The notes under the pieces: generated by a model
Database searches by the model: none
What the model was told of the DNA's origin: nothing
Seen by the model: only the letters and a program-made list of their open reading frames with translations
Assembly: GCA_963702705.1 (NCBI GenBank)
Contig: CAVPDR010000001.1
Location: 1 to 64,000, forward strand
DNA length: 64,000 nucleotides
Direction of reading: 5' to 3'
Source of the DNA: VRUE01 sp963702705
Lineage (GTDB): Bacteria; Actinomycetota; Thermoleophilia; Solirubrobacterales; 70-9
Shown here: in pieces, positions 1 through 7,335 of the stretch
How positions within the stretch are numbered: position 1 is the stretch's first letter
Layout: each line of letters starts with the position of its first letter
Made by a program: the position numbers and the translations under genes

Positions 1-1
1 C

Positions 2-55
2 GTGGTCCGAGTCGACTCGGTCGAGGGCGAGCTGGCGTTCGCCGGGGCAAGATGA
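2..55 (+). CDS. 3' end of a gene entering from the left edge (partial)
   Basis: One frame is open from the window edge and ends at a TGA at 53-55, giving the tail VVRVDSVEGELAFAGAR. The codons have G/C at the third position, as in real genes here, and the next 70 bases are AT-richer and look intergenic. No family can be assigned from 17 residues, and this could be chance. Confidence 0.35.
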   Translation: MVRVDSVEGELAFAGAR

Positions 56-128
56 CAACAACAACCCATTACCTGGTGTTAAGGGAAAGCAACAAAAATC
101 CGACATAAGCTCTTGGTCTGGTCAATTC

Positions 129-1037
129 ATGCTTGGACGCCGTCTAATCAACTCGTCTGCCCAACTTCGCTCGTCCCTCTCCAGTGCCGCGCTTGCGGTC
201 GAGGAGCGCGTGGTCTGGCGCGGTGGCGACGCCGCGCGCACAGTCGCCGACCTGGTCAGATGGCCCTTCGAGCGCGCGGTCTGGGCGATCGAGCGGGGGC
301 TGGTCTGGCCGCTTGAGGAGCGCACCGGCCGCTGGGGCGAGCCGCTGCGGGGGGTCGGGATCGCGGCCACCGTGCTTGTCGCGATCGGCGCCGGCGTGCT
401 CGGACTCGTCTGGGCTTCCGGCAGCGGCGGCGGCTCGGGGCAGCAGGCCCAGCATGCCTCGACCCCGTCCCTGGCGCCGGCACTGAGCACGGCGGCGCAG
501 AAAGGGGAGCTGGCGCAAGCCGCGCCCGTCCTGCGGGGAGCGACACCCGACTTCACGCCCAAGACAACCGGCGCCACCAAGGCAAGCGGCGGATCGCCGG
601 TCGCGGAACCGAGCGAAGCGCCCGAAACGAGTCCCGCGGGGCAGGCCGAGACCGCCACCTCGTCTTCGACCGGCGCAACGGCGACCGCGGCGAAGGTCGT
701 CCCCGCCGGCCCCGCCGCGAGCAAAGTTGCGCACCGTTTCGCCGGCGCCTTCGTGCTCTATGAGACCGGCCGCAGCGACGCCAGGGTCCGCACCGCCTTC
801 GCCGCCACGGCGACGCCGCAGCTCAGCCGCTCGCTGCTGCGCCGGCCACCGCGCCTGCCCGCCAACGTAAAGGTGCCGAAGGCCAAGGTCTTGAACCTCG
901 TTCCCGGGCCGCGTCGCGGCGACACCTATACGCTCAGCGCCTCGCTGCTGCGCGTCGGCGTCACCAGCGAGCTCCGCATCGATATGCAGCGCGACGAAAA
1001 AACAGGCGAGTGGCGCGTCACGGACGTCCTGGGCTGA
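129..1037 (+). CDS. Membrane-anchored protein of unknown function
   Basis: This 302-residue protein has a charged N-terminal segment (residues 1-74), one transmembrane helix at about 75-96 (GVGIAATVLVAIGAGVLGLV), and a low-complexity Ala/Ser/Thr/Pro linker at about 97-198. A folded C-terminal domain follows (about 200-302, ending WRVTDVLG). The layout suggests an inner-membrane protein with an extracytoplasmic domain on a flexible stalk. The stop overlaps the ATG of the next gene (TGATG), so the two are probably translationally coupled and the protein may act with that cell-wall hydrolase. I do not recognise the family. The ATG at 129 is preceded by an AT-rich stretch that could hold the promoter. 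Confidence 0.75.
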   Translation: MLGRRLINSSAQLRSSLSSAALAVEERVVWRGGDAARTVADLVRWPFERAVWAIERGLVWPLEERTGRWGEPLRGVGIAATVLVAIGAGVLGLVWASGSGGGSGQQAQHASTPSLAPALSTAAQKGELAQAAPVLRGATPDFTPKTTGATKASGGSPVAEPSEAPETSPAGQAETATSSSTGATATAAKVVPAGPAASKVAHRFAGAFVLYETGRSDARVRTAFAATATPQLSRSLLRRPPRLPANVKVPKAKVLNLVPGPRRGDTYTLSASLLRVGVTSELRIDMQRDEKTGEWRVTDVLG

Positions 1038-2689
1038 TGGGAAGACTGCGTAACACGCTGGCCGCCGCGGCGGTCGGGGCGGCGCTTACGGCGCCGGCCG
1101 CATCGGCGGCGCAGTGGGGCTCCTCGACCGGATCCCCCCCGAGCAGCAGCGCGCCGGCACCGACCCAGCCGGCGAGCCCGACCACGAGCGGCGGCGCACC
1201 GCTGCAGGAGGGCGCGACGCTGGCCGCTCCACCCGCCGCACCGGCGAAGCCCGGCAGTAGCGGCGGGACCTCAGCCGGAGCGTCGCCAGAACCCGAGCCC
1301 AGCGAAGCGGCACCCGCGGACAGCGGCTCCGCACCAATGCCGCTGAGCCCTTCCGAAGCCTTCGCGGTGCCCTCGATCCCGAGCTCCAGTTGCGCGTCTT
1401 CAGGGGTGCCGCCGATCCTGATCCCGATCTACCAGCGGGCCGCCGCCGCCTATGGCCTCGGCCCCCAGGGCGCCGCGGTGCTCGCCTCTATCAACGGCAT
1501 CGAGAGCGCCTTCGGCACCAACATGGGTCCGTCCTCGGCCGGCGCGATCGGCTGGATGCAGTTCCTGCCCTCGACCTGGGAAACGTACGGCGTCGATGCC
1601 AGCGGCGACGGCGTCCGCGACCCCTACAACCCCGAAGACGCGATCTTCGCCGCCGCCAGTTACCTGAGTGCAGCGGGAATGCCTACCAATACCTACGACG
1701 CGATCTTCTCCTACAACCACGCCGACTGGTACGTCGCCGAGGTGCTGGCGAACGCGAGCTGTTACGGCTCGCTCGGCGCCGGAGCCGTGGGCGCCTCTGC
1801 CCTGACGCCGCAGCTGCCGGTCCTCGACTGCCAGCCGGCGCCGGCGTGGCGGGACGAGATCCCCGCCGAGTACCTCGCCGCATTCGAGGACGCCGCGGGC
1901 CGCTACGAACTGGGCCAGCGCGGAGTCTGGGCGCTGGCCGCGATAGCGCGCCTGGAGTCGAACTTCGGCCGCGGCATGAGCGAGGCCGAAATGCGCCAGC
2001 GCGGCCCGCTCGGGCTCGAACCGAGCGAGTGGAGCGAGTACGCGGTCGACGGCAACGAAGACGGCAGCATCCGCCGCGCGGACCCCGCCGACTCGGCCGC
2101 CACCCTGGCCCGCCTGATCTGGTCGCGCGGCAGCCTTCGCGCCGGGATCTTCACCCACAACCAGGCGGAGTGGTACGTGCAGGCGGTCCTCGCCGAGGCC
2201 GAAGAACTCGAAGGCAAGTGCAAAACGAGCTACGTCGACTGGCGGGTTGCCCCGCTCGGCTCGGGCTTCGAAACCCCCGGGCCGACCGCGGTGCTCGACA
2301 ACGGCTTCGCCAGCGCCCCGCAGGACGCGCCGGCCGCGGTCAAGGCGGCGATCTCGGCCGCCAACTCGATCGCTACCACCCCCTACGTCTGGGGCGGCGG
2401 CCACGGCAGCTGGTACTCCGCCGGCTATGACTGCTCGGGCGCGGTCAGCTTCGCCCTCTACGGCGCCGGCCTGCTCGACACCCCGCTCACCTCGGGCGCC
2501 CTGGAGAGCTACGGCGAACCGGGGCCGGGCCGCTGGATCACGATCTACGCCAGCGCAACCCACACCTACATGGAGATCGCCGGACTGCGCTGGGACACGG
2601 TCGGCGACGCCCAGGGAACCGGGCCGCGTTGGCATCCCGAGCCTCCTTATCCGGAAGGCTTCGTGGTCCGTCATCCGGCTGGGTACTGA
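1037..2689 (+). CDS. Secreted lytic transglycosylase with tandem SLT-like domains and C-terminal NlpC/P60-like domain
   Basis: I chose the ATG at 1037, which overlaps the previous stop, because it directly gives a signal peptide (MGRLRNTLAAAAVGAALTAP, cleavage near ASAA). A Pro/Ser/Ala-rich linker follows. The first transglycosylase-like domain (about residues 125-245) has NGIESAFG with the likely catalytic Glu, then GAIGWMQFLPSTW and YNHADWYV. A second, more divergent copy follows (about 265-405; LESNFGRG, THNQAEWYV). The C-terminal part (about 435-550) resembles an NlpC/P60 peptidase, with YDCSGAVSFAL for the Cys and SATHTYMEI for the His. Both glycan-strand and stem-peptide cleavage are inferred; either duplicate could be inactive. 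Confidence 0.85.
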   Translation: MGRLRNTLAAAAVGAALTAPAASAAQWGSSTGSPPSSSAPAPTQPASPTTSGGAPLQEGATLAAPPAAPAKPGSSGGTSAGASPEPEPSEAAPADSGSAPMPLSPSEAFAVPSIPSSSCASSGVPPILIPIYQRAAAAYGLGPQGAAVLASINGIESAFGTNMGPSSAGAIGWMQFLPSTWETYGVDASGDGVRDPYNPEDAIFAAASYLSAAGMPTNTYDAIFSYNHADWYVAEVLANASCYGSLGAGAVGASALTPQLPVLDCQPAPAWRDEIPAEYLAAFEDAAGRYELGQRGVWALAAIARLESNFGRGMSEAEMRQRGPLGLEPSEWSEYAVDGNEDGSIRRADPADSAATLARLIWSRGSLRAGIFTHNQAEWYVQAVLAEAEELEGKCKTSYVDWRVAPLGSGFETPGPTAVLDNGFASAPQDAPAAVKAAISAANSIATTPYVWGGGHGSWYSAGYDCSGAVSFALYGAGLLDTPLTSGALESYGEPGPGRWITIYASATHTYMEIAGLRWDTVGDAQGTGPRWHPEPPYPEGFVVRHPAGY

Positions 2690-2709
2690 TTCTTCGGTCG
2701 CGGAGGCAC

Positions 2710-2775
2710 GGGGCGTCGGGGGTCCCTCCCCAGGCCGCTTCGCGGGAGTTCCTGGGGAGGGACCCCCGACGCCCC
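2710..2775. repeat. Long perfect inverted repeat (25-bp arms) between the hydrolase and GYD genes
   Basis: Positions 2710-2734 and 2751-2775 are exact reverse complements. The 16-base loop contains a smaller hairpin of its own (CCGC-TTC-GCGG). There is no T-run after the stem, so this is not a classical intrinsic terminator. It lies between genes on the same strand and could be an RNA stabiliser, a T-less terminator or a mobile palindrome. Confidence 0.8.
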
Positions 2776-2822
2776 CTGGGCCGGGTAACGTAGGGTCGAA
2801 GCCCCGTCGAGAGGAGATCGCG

Positions 2823-3104
2823 ATGCCTACCTTTGTGATGCTTACCAACTTGACCGCAGAGGGTGTGCGGACGCTTAAGAACAATCCTGGGCGGGTGGCC
2901 GAGGTCAATAAAGAGGTCGAGCAGATCGGGGCGAAGGTGATCGCCCAGTACGCGACTCTCGGGCAGTACGACTTCGTCACGATCGTCGAGGCTCCGGATG
3001 AGAAGACGATGGCCAAGGTCTCCGTGGAGCTGGGCTCGCGCGGGACGATGACCAGTCAGACCCTGGCGGCGATGTCCGCCGACGAGCTGTCCGGCTCGCT
3101 TTAG
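2823..3104 (+). CDS. GYD domain protein
   Basis: This 93-residue protein begins MPTFVMLTNLTAEGVRTL and contains the GQYDFVTIVEAPD segment typical of the GYD family (named for its G-Y-D signature; here the motif reads GQYD). These small alpha/beta ferredoxin-like proteins have no firmly established role. A strong ribosome-binding site (GAGAGGAGA) precedes the ATG at 2823. It ends 15 bases before purD and is probably co-transcribed with it. The length is normal and nothing is missing. Confidence 0.85.
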   Translation: MPTFVMLTNLTAEGVRTLKNNPGRVAEVNKEVEQIGAKVIAQYATLGQYDFVTIVEAPDEKTMAKVSVELGSRGTMTSQTLAAMSADELSGSL

Positions 3105-3119
3105 GCGCCGGGCGTTTCG

Positions 3120-4394
3120 TTGAAGGTCCTTGTAGTAGGTGGAGGCGGGCGCGAGCACGCGATCGTGCGGGCGCTGGCGCGCTCCGCGCACGCGCCTGAA
3201 CTTCTCTGCGCGCCCGGCAACGCCGGGATTGCAGCCGACGCCGAGTGCCTGCCAGCGGTAGCGGCCGACGACGTCGGAGCAATCGTCGCGGCGGCGCAGG
3301 AGCACGGGGTCGATCTCGTCGTGGTCGGGCCAGAGGCGGCGCTGGTCGCCGGAGTTGTCGACGCCATGGAGGACGCCGGCGTGCCGGCCTTCGGGCCGAG
3401 CGCGGCGGCGGCCGAGCTGGAGGGTTCGAAGGCCTTTGCCAAGGAGCTGATGGCGGAGGCGGGAGTGCCGACCGCGGCGCACACGCTGCTGCGCAGCCAC
3501 AACGAGGCTGTCGCGCAGATCGCCTCCGCCACTTACCCGGCGGTGCTCAAGGCCGACGGGCTGGCGGCGGGCAAGGGGGTGATCGTCTGCGGCTCGGAGA
3601 CCGAGGCGCGAGAGGCGGTGGACGTCTTCTTCACCGAGCGCCGCTTCGGCGAGACCCCCGTAGTGCTGGAGGAGTTCCTCGAGGGCGAGGAGCTCTCGCT
3701 GCTGGCGCTCTGCGATGGCGAGAACGTCGTGCCGCTGGCGCCGGCCCAGGACTACAAGCGGATCTTCGACGGCGATAAGGGGGCCAACACCGGCGGCATG
3801 GGCAGCTACTCGCCGGTCCCCGGCTTCGGCGCCGCCGAGGTCGAGGAGATCGTCGACGCGGTGCACCGCCCGATCGTCGCCGCAATGGCGCGGCGCGGCC
3901 GCCCCTTCCACGGCGTCCTCTACGCCGGCCTGATGATCGGCGCCGACGGTCCCAAGGTGCTCGAGTTCAACACCCGCTTCGGCGATCCCGAGACGCAGGC
4001 GGTGCTGCCGCGGCTGCGCTCCGACCTGGTCGACCTCTGCCTCGCCGCGCGCGAGCCGGGCGGTCTGGCTGGGGCCGAGGCGGAGTTCAGAGACGAGTGG
4101 GCGGTGACGCTGGTCCTCGCCTCGGCTGGATACCCGGAGTCCTCCTCGAAGGGTGACACGATCAGCGGCCTCGGCGCCGCCGCCGAGCTGGCCGAGATCA
4201 CCCATGCCGGCACGGCCGAGCGCGACGGCGAGATCGTCACCGCCGGCGGTCGGGTGCTCAACGTCACCGCGCTGGGGGGTTCGCCCGCCGAGGCCCGCGA
4301 TCGTGCGTACGATGCCGCCAGGCGGATCGAGTTCGACGGGATGCAGATGCGTTCTGACATCGCAGCCCGCGCGGTCGACCGCGTCGCCAGCTAG
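3120..4394 (+). CDS. purD: Phosphoribosylamine--glycine ligase (GAR synthetase)
   Basis: PurD joins phosphoribosylamine and glycine with ATP to give GAR, the second step of de novo purine synthesis, in the cytoplasm. The 424-residue protein has normal length. It shows the N-terminal GGGGREHA motif, the ATP-grasp segment ADGLAAGKGV, and the signature FNTRFGDPETQ near residue 280. The start is a TTG (MKVLVVGGGGREH), chosen because the family begins almost exactly there. purE follows after a 25-base gap, so this opens a purD-purE-purB run. Confidence 0.97.
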   Translation: MKVLVVGGGGREHAIVRALARSAHAPELLCAPGNAGIAADAECLPAVAADDVGAIVAAAQEHGVDLVVVGPEAALVAGVVDAMEDAGVPAFGPSAAAAELEGSKAFAKELMAEAGVPTAAHTLLRSHNEAVAQIASATYPAVLKADGLAAGKGVIVCGSETEAREAVDVFFTERRFGETPVVLEEFLEGEELSLLALCDGENVVPLAPAQDYKRIFDGDKGANTGGMGSYSPVPGFGAAEVEEIVDAVHRPIVAAMARRGRPFHGVLYAGLMIGADGPKVLEFNTRFGDPETQAVLPRLRSDLVDLCLAAREPGGLAGAEAEFRDEWAVTLVLASAGYPESSSKGDTISGLGAAAELAEITHAGTAERDGEIVTAGGRVLNVTALGGSPAEARDRAYDAARRIEFDGMQMRSDIAARAVDRVAS

Positions 4395-4419
4395 CCCCAG
4401 CCCACCCAGAGAGGACGAG

Positions 4420-4902
4420 ATGAACGAGATCTCAGAGGAGCCCCAGCCCACCGACCCGACCCCTGCGCCGGAGGTCGAAGAGGCCTTCGAGGAGATCGAC
4501 GTCGACGAGCCGCTGGTCGGGATCATCATGGGCTCGAAGAACGACATGCCGAAGATGGAAGCGGCCGGCGCCGCCCTCGACGAGGCTGGAATCAGTCACG
4601 AGATGCGGGTGATGAGCGCCCACCGCGACCCCGAGATGGTGCGCGAGTACTGCACCAACGCGCGCATGCGCGGGCTCAAGGTGATCATCGCCGGCGCCGG
4701 GATGTCGGCGGCGCTGCCCGGCGTCGCCGCTGCCCACACCGACCTGCCGGTGATCGGCGTGCCGATTCTGGGTAAGTCCCTCGGCGGGCTCGACGCGCTT
4801 CTGTCGGCAGTACAGATGCCCCCCGGCATTCCGGTTGCATGCGTGGCTATCGACGGGGCGAAGAACGCCGGCATCTTGGCGGCGCGGATAATCAACGCAT
4901 GA
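4420..4902 (+). CDS. purE: N5-carboxyaminoimidazole ribonucleotide mutase
   Basis: PurE class I converts N5-CAIR to CAIR. The 160-residue protein has an acidic N-terminal extension of about 28 residues, then the family core: GIIMGSKNDMPKM, MSAHRDPEMV, AGAGMSAALPGV and LPVIGVPILGKS. The ATG at 4420 follows an AGAGAGGA ribosome-binding site. A class I enzyme normally works with PurK, which is not in the window and should be elsewhere in the genome. Confidence 0.95.
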   Translation: MNEISEEPQPTDPTPAPEVEEAFEEIDVDEPLVGIIMGSKNDMPKMEAAGAALDEAGISHEMRVMSAHRDPEMVREYCTNARMRGLKVIIAGAGMSAALPGVAAAHTDLPVIGVPILGKSLGGLDALLSAVQMPPGIPVACVAIDGAKNAGILAARIINA

Positions 4903-4931
4903 CGCCGACGCTTCAGGCGGGCGGGTCCTGT

Positions 4932-4995
4932 CGTGTGGGAGGGGGGGCCTGCGGGCGGGGGCTTCGCCTCCGTTCTCGGCCCCCCCTCCCACACG
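4932..4995. repeat. Perfect inverted repeat (18-bp arms) between purE and purB
   Basis: Arms at 4932-4949 and 4978-4995 are exact reverse complements, each with a 7-base G or C run, separated by a 28-base G-rich loop. No T-run follows. The structure sits just upstream of the purB ribosome-binding site (GATGGAGGTG), so it could attenuate purB or separate the transcripts. It is not the same sequence as the repeat at 2710-2775. Confidence 0.75.
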
Positions 4996-5020
4996 CCACC
5001 CACCCGATGGAGGTGTTCGG

Positions 5021-6307
5021 TTGATTCCTCGTTACACGCGACCGGAGATTGGGAAAGCTTGGTCGGCCCAAAGGAAGTTCGAGTGCTGGCTGGAGGTTGA
5101 GCTTGCGGCTACGGAGGCCTGGGCGGAGCAGGGGGTCGTTCCTGTGGAAGCTGCTGAGGCAGCGAGGGCGAATGCTGCTTTCACCGTTGAGGCGGTGAAC
5201 GAACGGGAGAAGGTGACCGACCATGACGTTGCTGCGTTCGTCGATGTTGTGGCTGCTTCGGTTGGGGAGCATGGGCGTTGGATTCACTACGGGCTGACTT
5301 CGTCGGATGTGCTCGATACGGCGCTGGCGTTGCAGCTGCGTGAGGCCGGTGAGGTTGTGCTGGCGAGTGCGCGGGCCTATCGCGATGCGCTGATCGAGCG
5401 GGCGTTGGAGCACCGGGACACTCTTTGCGTCGGCCGCACCCATGGCGTCCACGCTGAGCCGACGACCTTTGGGCTGCGGCTTGCTGGGTTCGCGTTCGAG
5501 GCGGATCGCAATCTGCAGCGGCTGGGCGATGCCTTCGGGCAGCTTGCCTGCGGCAAGCTTTCCGGCGCGGTCGGGACCTACGCGTCGGTGCCGCCGGCGG
5601 TCGAGGCGCGGGTTATGGAGCGGCTCGGGCTGCGGCGCGAGGACGTGGCGACGCAGGTGATCCCGCGCGACCGCCATGCCGTCCTGCTCTCCCAGGTGGC
5701 ACTCGCGGGGGCCGGGCTGGAGCGCTTCGCGACCGAGGTGCGCAACCTGCAGCGCACGGAGGTGCGCGAGGTCGAGGAGCCCTTCGCCTCCGGCCAGCAG
5801 AAGGGCTCGTCGGCGATGCCGCACAAGCGCAACCCGATCCGCACCGAGCGGATCACCGGACTGGCACGCGTCCTGCGCGGCTACGCCCAGGCCGGCCTCG
5901 AGAACGTCGCCCTCTGGCACGAGCGCGACATCTCCCACTCCGGCGCCGAGCGGGTGATCCTGCCCGACGCGACGATCGGCCTCGACTACATGCAGGACCT
6001 GGCGGCCAAGGTCGCTTCCGGCATGAACGTCCGCACCGACCGCATGCGCGAGAACCTCGACCTCACCCACGGCGCCCTCTTCAGCCAGCGCGCCCTGACC
6101 GCCCTGGTCGAGTCGAGCATGACCCGCGACGACGCCTACCGCGTGGTCCAGGAAAACGCCCAGCAGGCCTGGGACACGGGGACCCCGTTCCGCGACCTGA
6201 TTGGCAAGGCCGCTCCAGACCTTGACCTAGATGCCGTCTTCGACTACGACGCCTATCTGACCCACATCCCGGAGATCTTCGAGCGCCTCGAAGCGCTGCG
6301 CGACTAG
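5021..6307 (+). CDS. purB: Adenylosuccinate lyase
   Basis: PurB cleaves SAICAR to AICAR in IMP synthesis and adenylosuccinate to AMP. The 428-residue protein starts at a TTG (MIPRYTRPEIGKAW) and has the fumarase/aspartase superfamily signature GSSAMPHKRNP around residue 265, plus the TSSDVLDT and THGVHAEPTTFG segments. The first 600 bases use a visibly less extreme GC third position than the second half, which is unusual within one gene here. Its TAG stop overlaps the stop of the convergent vapC by the tetranucleotide CTAG. Confidence 0.97.
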   Translation: MIPRYTRPEIGKAWSAQRKFECWLEVELAATEAWAEQGVVPVEAAEAARANAAFTVEAVNEREKVTDHDVAAFVDVVAASVGEHGRWIHYGLTSSDVLDTALALQLREAGEVVLASARAYRDALIERALEHRDTLCVGRTHGVHAEPTTFGLRLAGFAFEADRNLQRLGDAFGQLACGKLSGAVGTYASVPPAVEARVMERLGLRREDVATQVIPRDRHAVLLSQVALAGAGLERFATEVRNLQRTEVREVEEPFASGQQKGSSAMPHKRNPIRTERITGLARVLRGYAQAGLENVALWHERDISHSGAERVILPDATIGLDYMQDLAAKVASGMNVRTDRMRENLDLTHGALFSQRALTALVESSMTRDDAYRVVQENAQQAWDTGTPFRDLIGKAAPDLDLDAVFDYDAYLTHIPEIFERLEALRD

Positions 6308-6711
6308 ACCGGGATCACGGTCAGGCCTGCGACGCCGTTGAGCGCGTCGAAGTCGCCATCCTGGGTGAGGACCGGCATCTCATAGGCAGCCGCCGTAGCG
6401 GCAATCCACATGTCGTTTACTCCCACCTTCCGACCGGAAGCCTGCACATAGGCGCGCATCTGCGCCCATGACCGCGATACAGCCTCGTCGATAGGAAGCG
6501 AAACGATGCGGTTGGCGAGCTCGAAGGTCATCAGCCGGCGATCACGCGTCTCCAGATCCTCGGCGGCGAAGATGCCGACCCGCAGCTCAGCCTTGGTCAC
6601 CACCGAGATCGCGGTTGTCTCGGGCATTGCCTCCGTGTGCAGCGGTCGGCCGCCCTCGATCGCGATGAGAACAGATGTATCGAGAAGGCCTCGCGAGTCT
6701 TTGCGGCTCAT
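6304..6711 (-). CDS. vapC: VapC-family PIN-domain ribonuclease toxin
   Basis: This is the toxin half of a type II toxin-antitoxin pair; VapC proteins are Mg-dependent RNases that cut tRNA or rRNA. The PIN acidic residues are present: Asp in LLDTSVLIAIEGG, Glu in TKAELRVG, Asp in VNDMWIAATA and Asp in TQDGDFD. I chose the ATG at 6711 because it overlaps the antitoxin stop as ATGA; a GTG six bases upstream (6717) is possible. The stop shares CTAG with purB. The product is about 135 residues, normal for the family. Confidence 0.92.
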   Translation of the reverse strand: MSRKDSRGLLDTSVLIAIEGGRPLHTEAMPETTAISVVTKAELRVGIFAAEDLETRDRRLMTFELANRIVSLPIDEAVSRSWAQMRAYVQASGRKVGVNDMWIAATAAAYEMPVLTQDGDFDALNGVAGLTVIPV

Positions 6712-7031
6712 TGCCACAGCCGATTAAGCCGGTCTTCGTCCGTCGTTTCCTCAATGCGCTTGAGATCGTCACGCAGGCCGGGGTCGGCCGAGTGCGTCTT
6801 CAGGAGCTCGATCAACTCACCGCGAGGCATCCACCTCGGTGCGTCGTTGCGGTACGGCGAGAGGGTCGCCACCGGCTTCCCTCGCACGGTGATCACCATG
6901 CTCTCGCCCGCCTCGACCCGCTTGAGCAGGTCGGCGGTTTTGTTCCGCAGTTCGCGTGTCGCAACTTCTACGATAGTGCGACGATCGTAGCACTTGAGTT
7001 GGGCCTTTTTGCCGCTAGGGTTCGCGACCAT
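6708..7031 (-). CDS. vapB: Phd/YefM-type antitoxin
   Basis: This is the cognate antitoxin, expected to bind VapC and repress the operon. The recognisable part starts at VEVATRELRNKTADLLKRVE and continues GESMVITVRGKPVATL, the usual Phd/YefM core, followed by a C-terminal toxin-binding region rich in charged residues. The only in-frame ATG gives about 20 extra residues and its CAT overlaps the ATG of the divergent gene at 7030. A shorter protein from a rare start near 6965 is possible. It overlaps vapC by 4 bp. Confidence 0.85.
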   Translation of the reverse strand: MVANPSGKKAQLKCYDRRTIVEVATRELRNKTADLLKRVEAGESMVITVRGKPVATLSPYRNDAPRWMPRGELIELLKTHSADPGLRDDLKRIEETTDEDRLNRLWQ

Positions 7032-7335
7032 GGTTCTCTACACCTGCGGACAGAAGACTCATGGGCCAGCGTTCGCCCATCCCTGCGGCAAGGCCGGGAA
7101 GGCGCTCGACAAGGCCGGATACAAGTACGAGTTGAAGACCGTCGGCGGCTACCGGCTGATGCCCTGGACCTGGGGCAGCCGCGATGAGGAGCGGGCCGAG
7201 GTGAAGAAGCTGAGCGGCACCAACGAGGTGCCGATTCTCGTGCTCGACGACGGCGAGGTCATCTCCGGCTCCGGCACGATCGCGCGCTGGGCGCAGGAAC
7301 ACCCGGCGGCCAAGACCACTTCAGCCGGGAGCTAA
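7030..7335 (+). CDS. Glutaredoxin/GST N-terminal-domain-like protein
   Basis: The 101-residue protein begins MVLYTCGQKTHG and contains TNEVPILVLDDGEVISGSG, the cis-Pro strand and Ser region of glutathione S-transferase N-terminal (thioredoxin-fold) domains. The first Cys is in a C-G-Q-K context, not CxxC, so a monothiol or non-catalytic role is likely. No C-terminal GST helical domain is present. Its ATG overlaps that of the divergent antitoxin (CATG) and its TAA overlaps the stop of the convergent P450. Function beyond the fold is unknown. Confidence 0.75.
   Translation: MVLYTCGQKTHGPAFAHPCGKAGKALDKAGYKYELKTVGGYRLMPWTWGSRDEERAEVKKLSGTNEVPILVLDDGEVISGSGTIARWAQEHPAAKTTSAGS

Noticed and set aside
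2710..2775. Intrinsic terminator
   Set aside because: The stem is strong but no T-run follows, and the downstream gene has the same direction.
1400..3016. Long open frame antisense to the transglycosylase and GYD genes
   Set aside because: It is a GC-driven shadow; the plus strand has clear domains, signal peptide and ribosome-binding sites.
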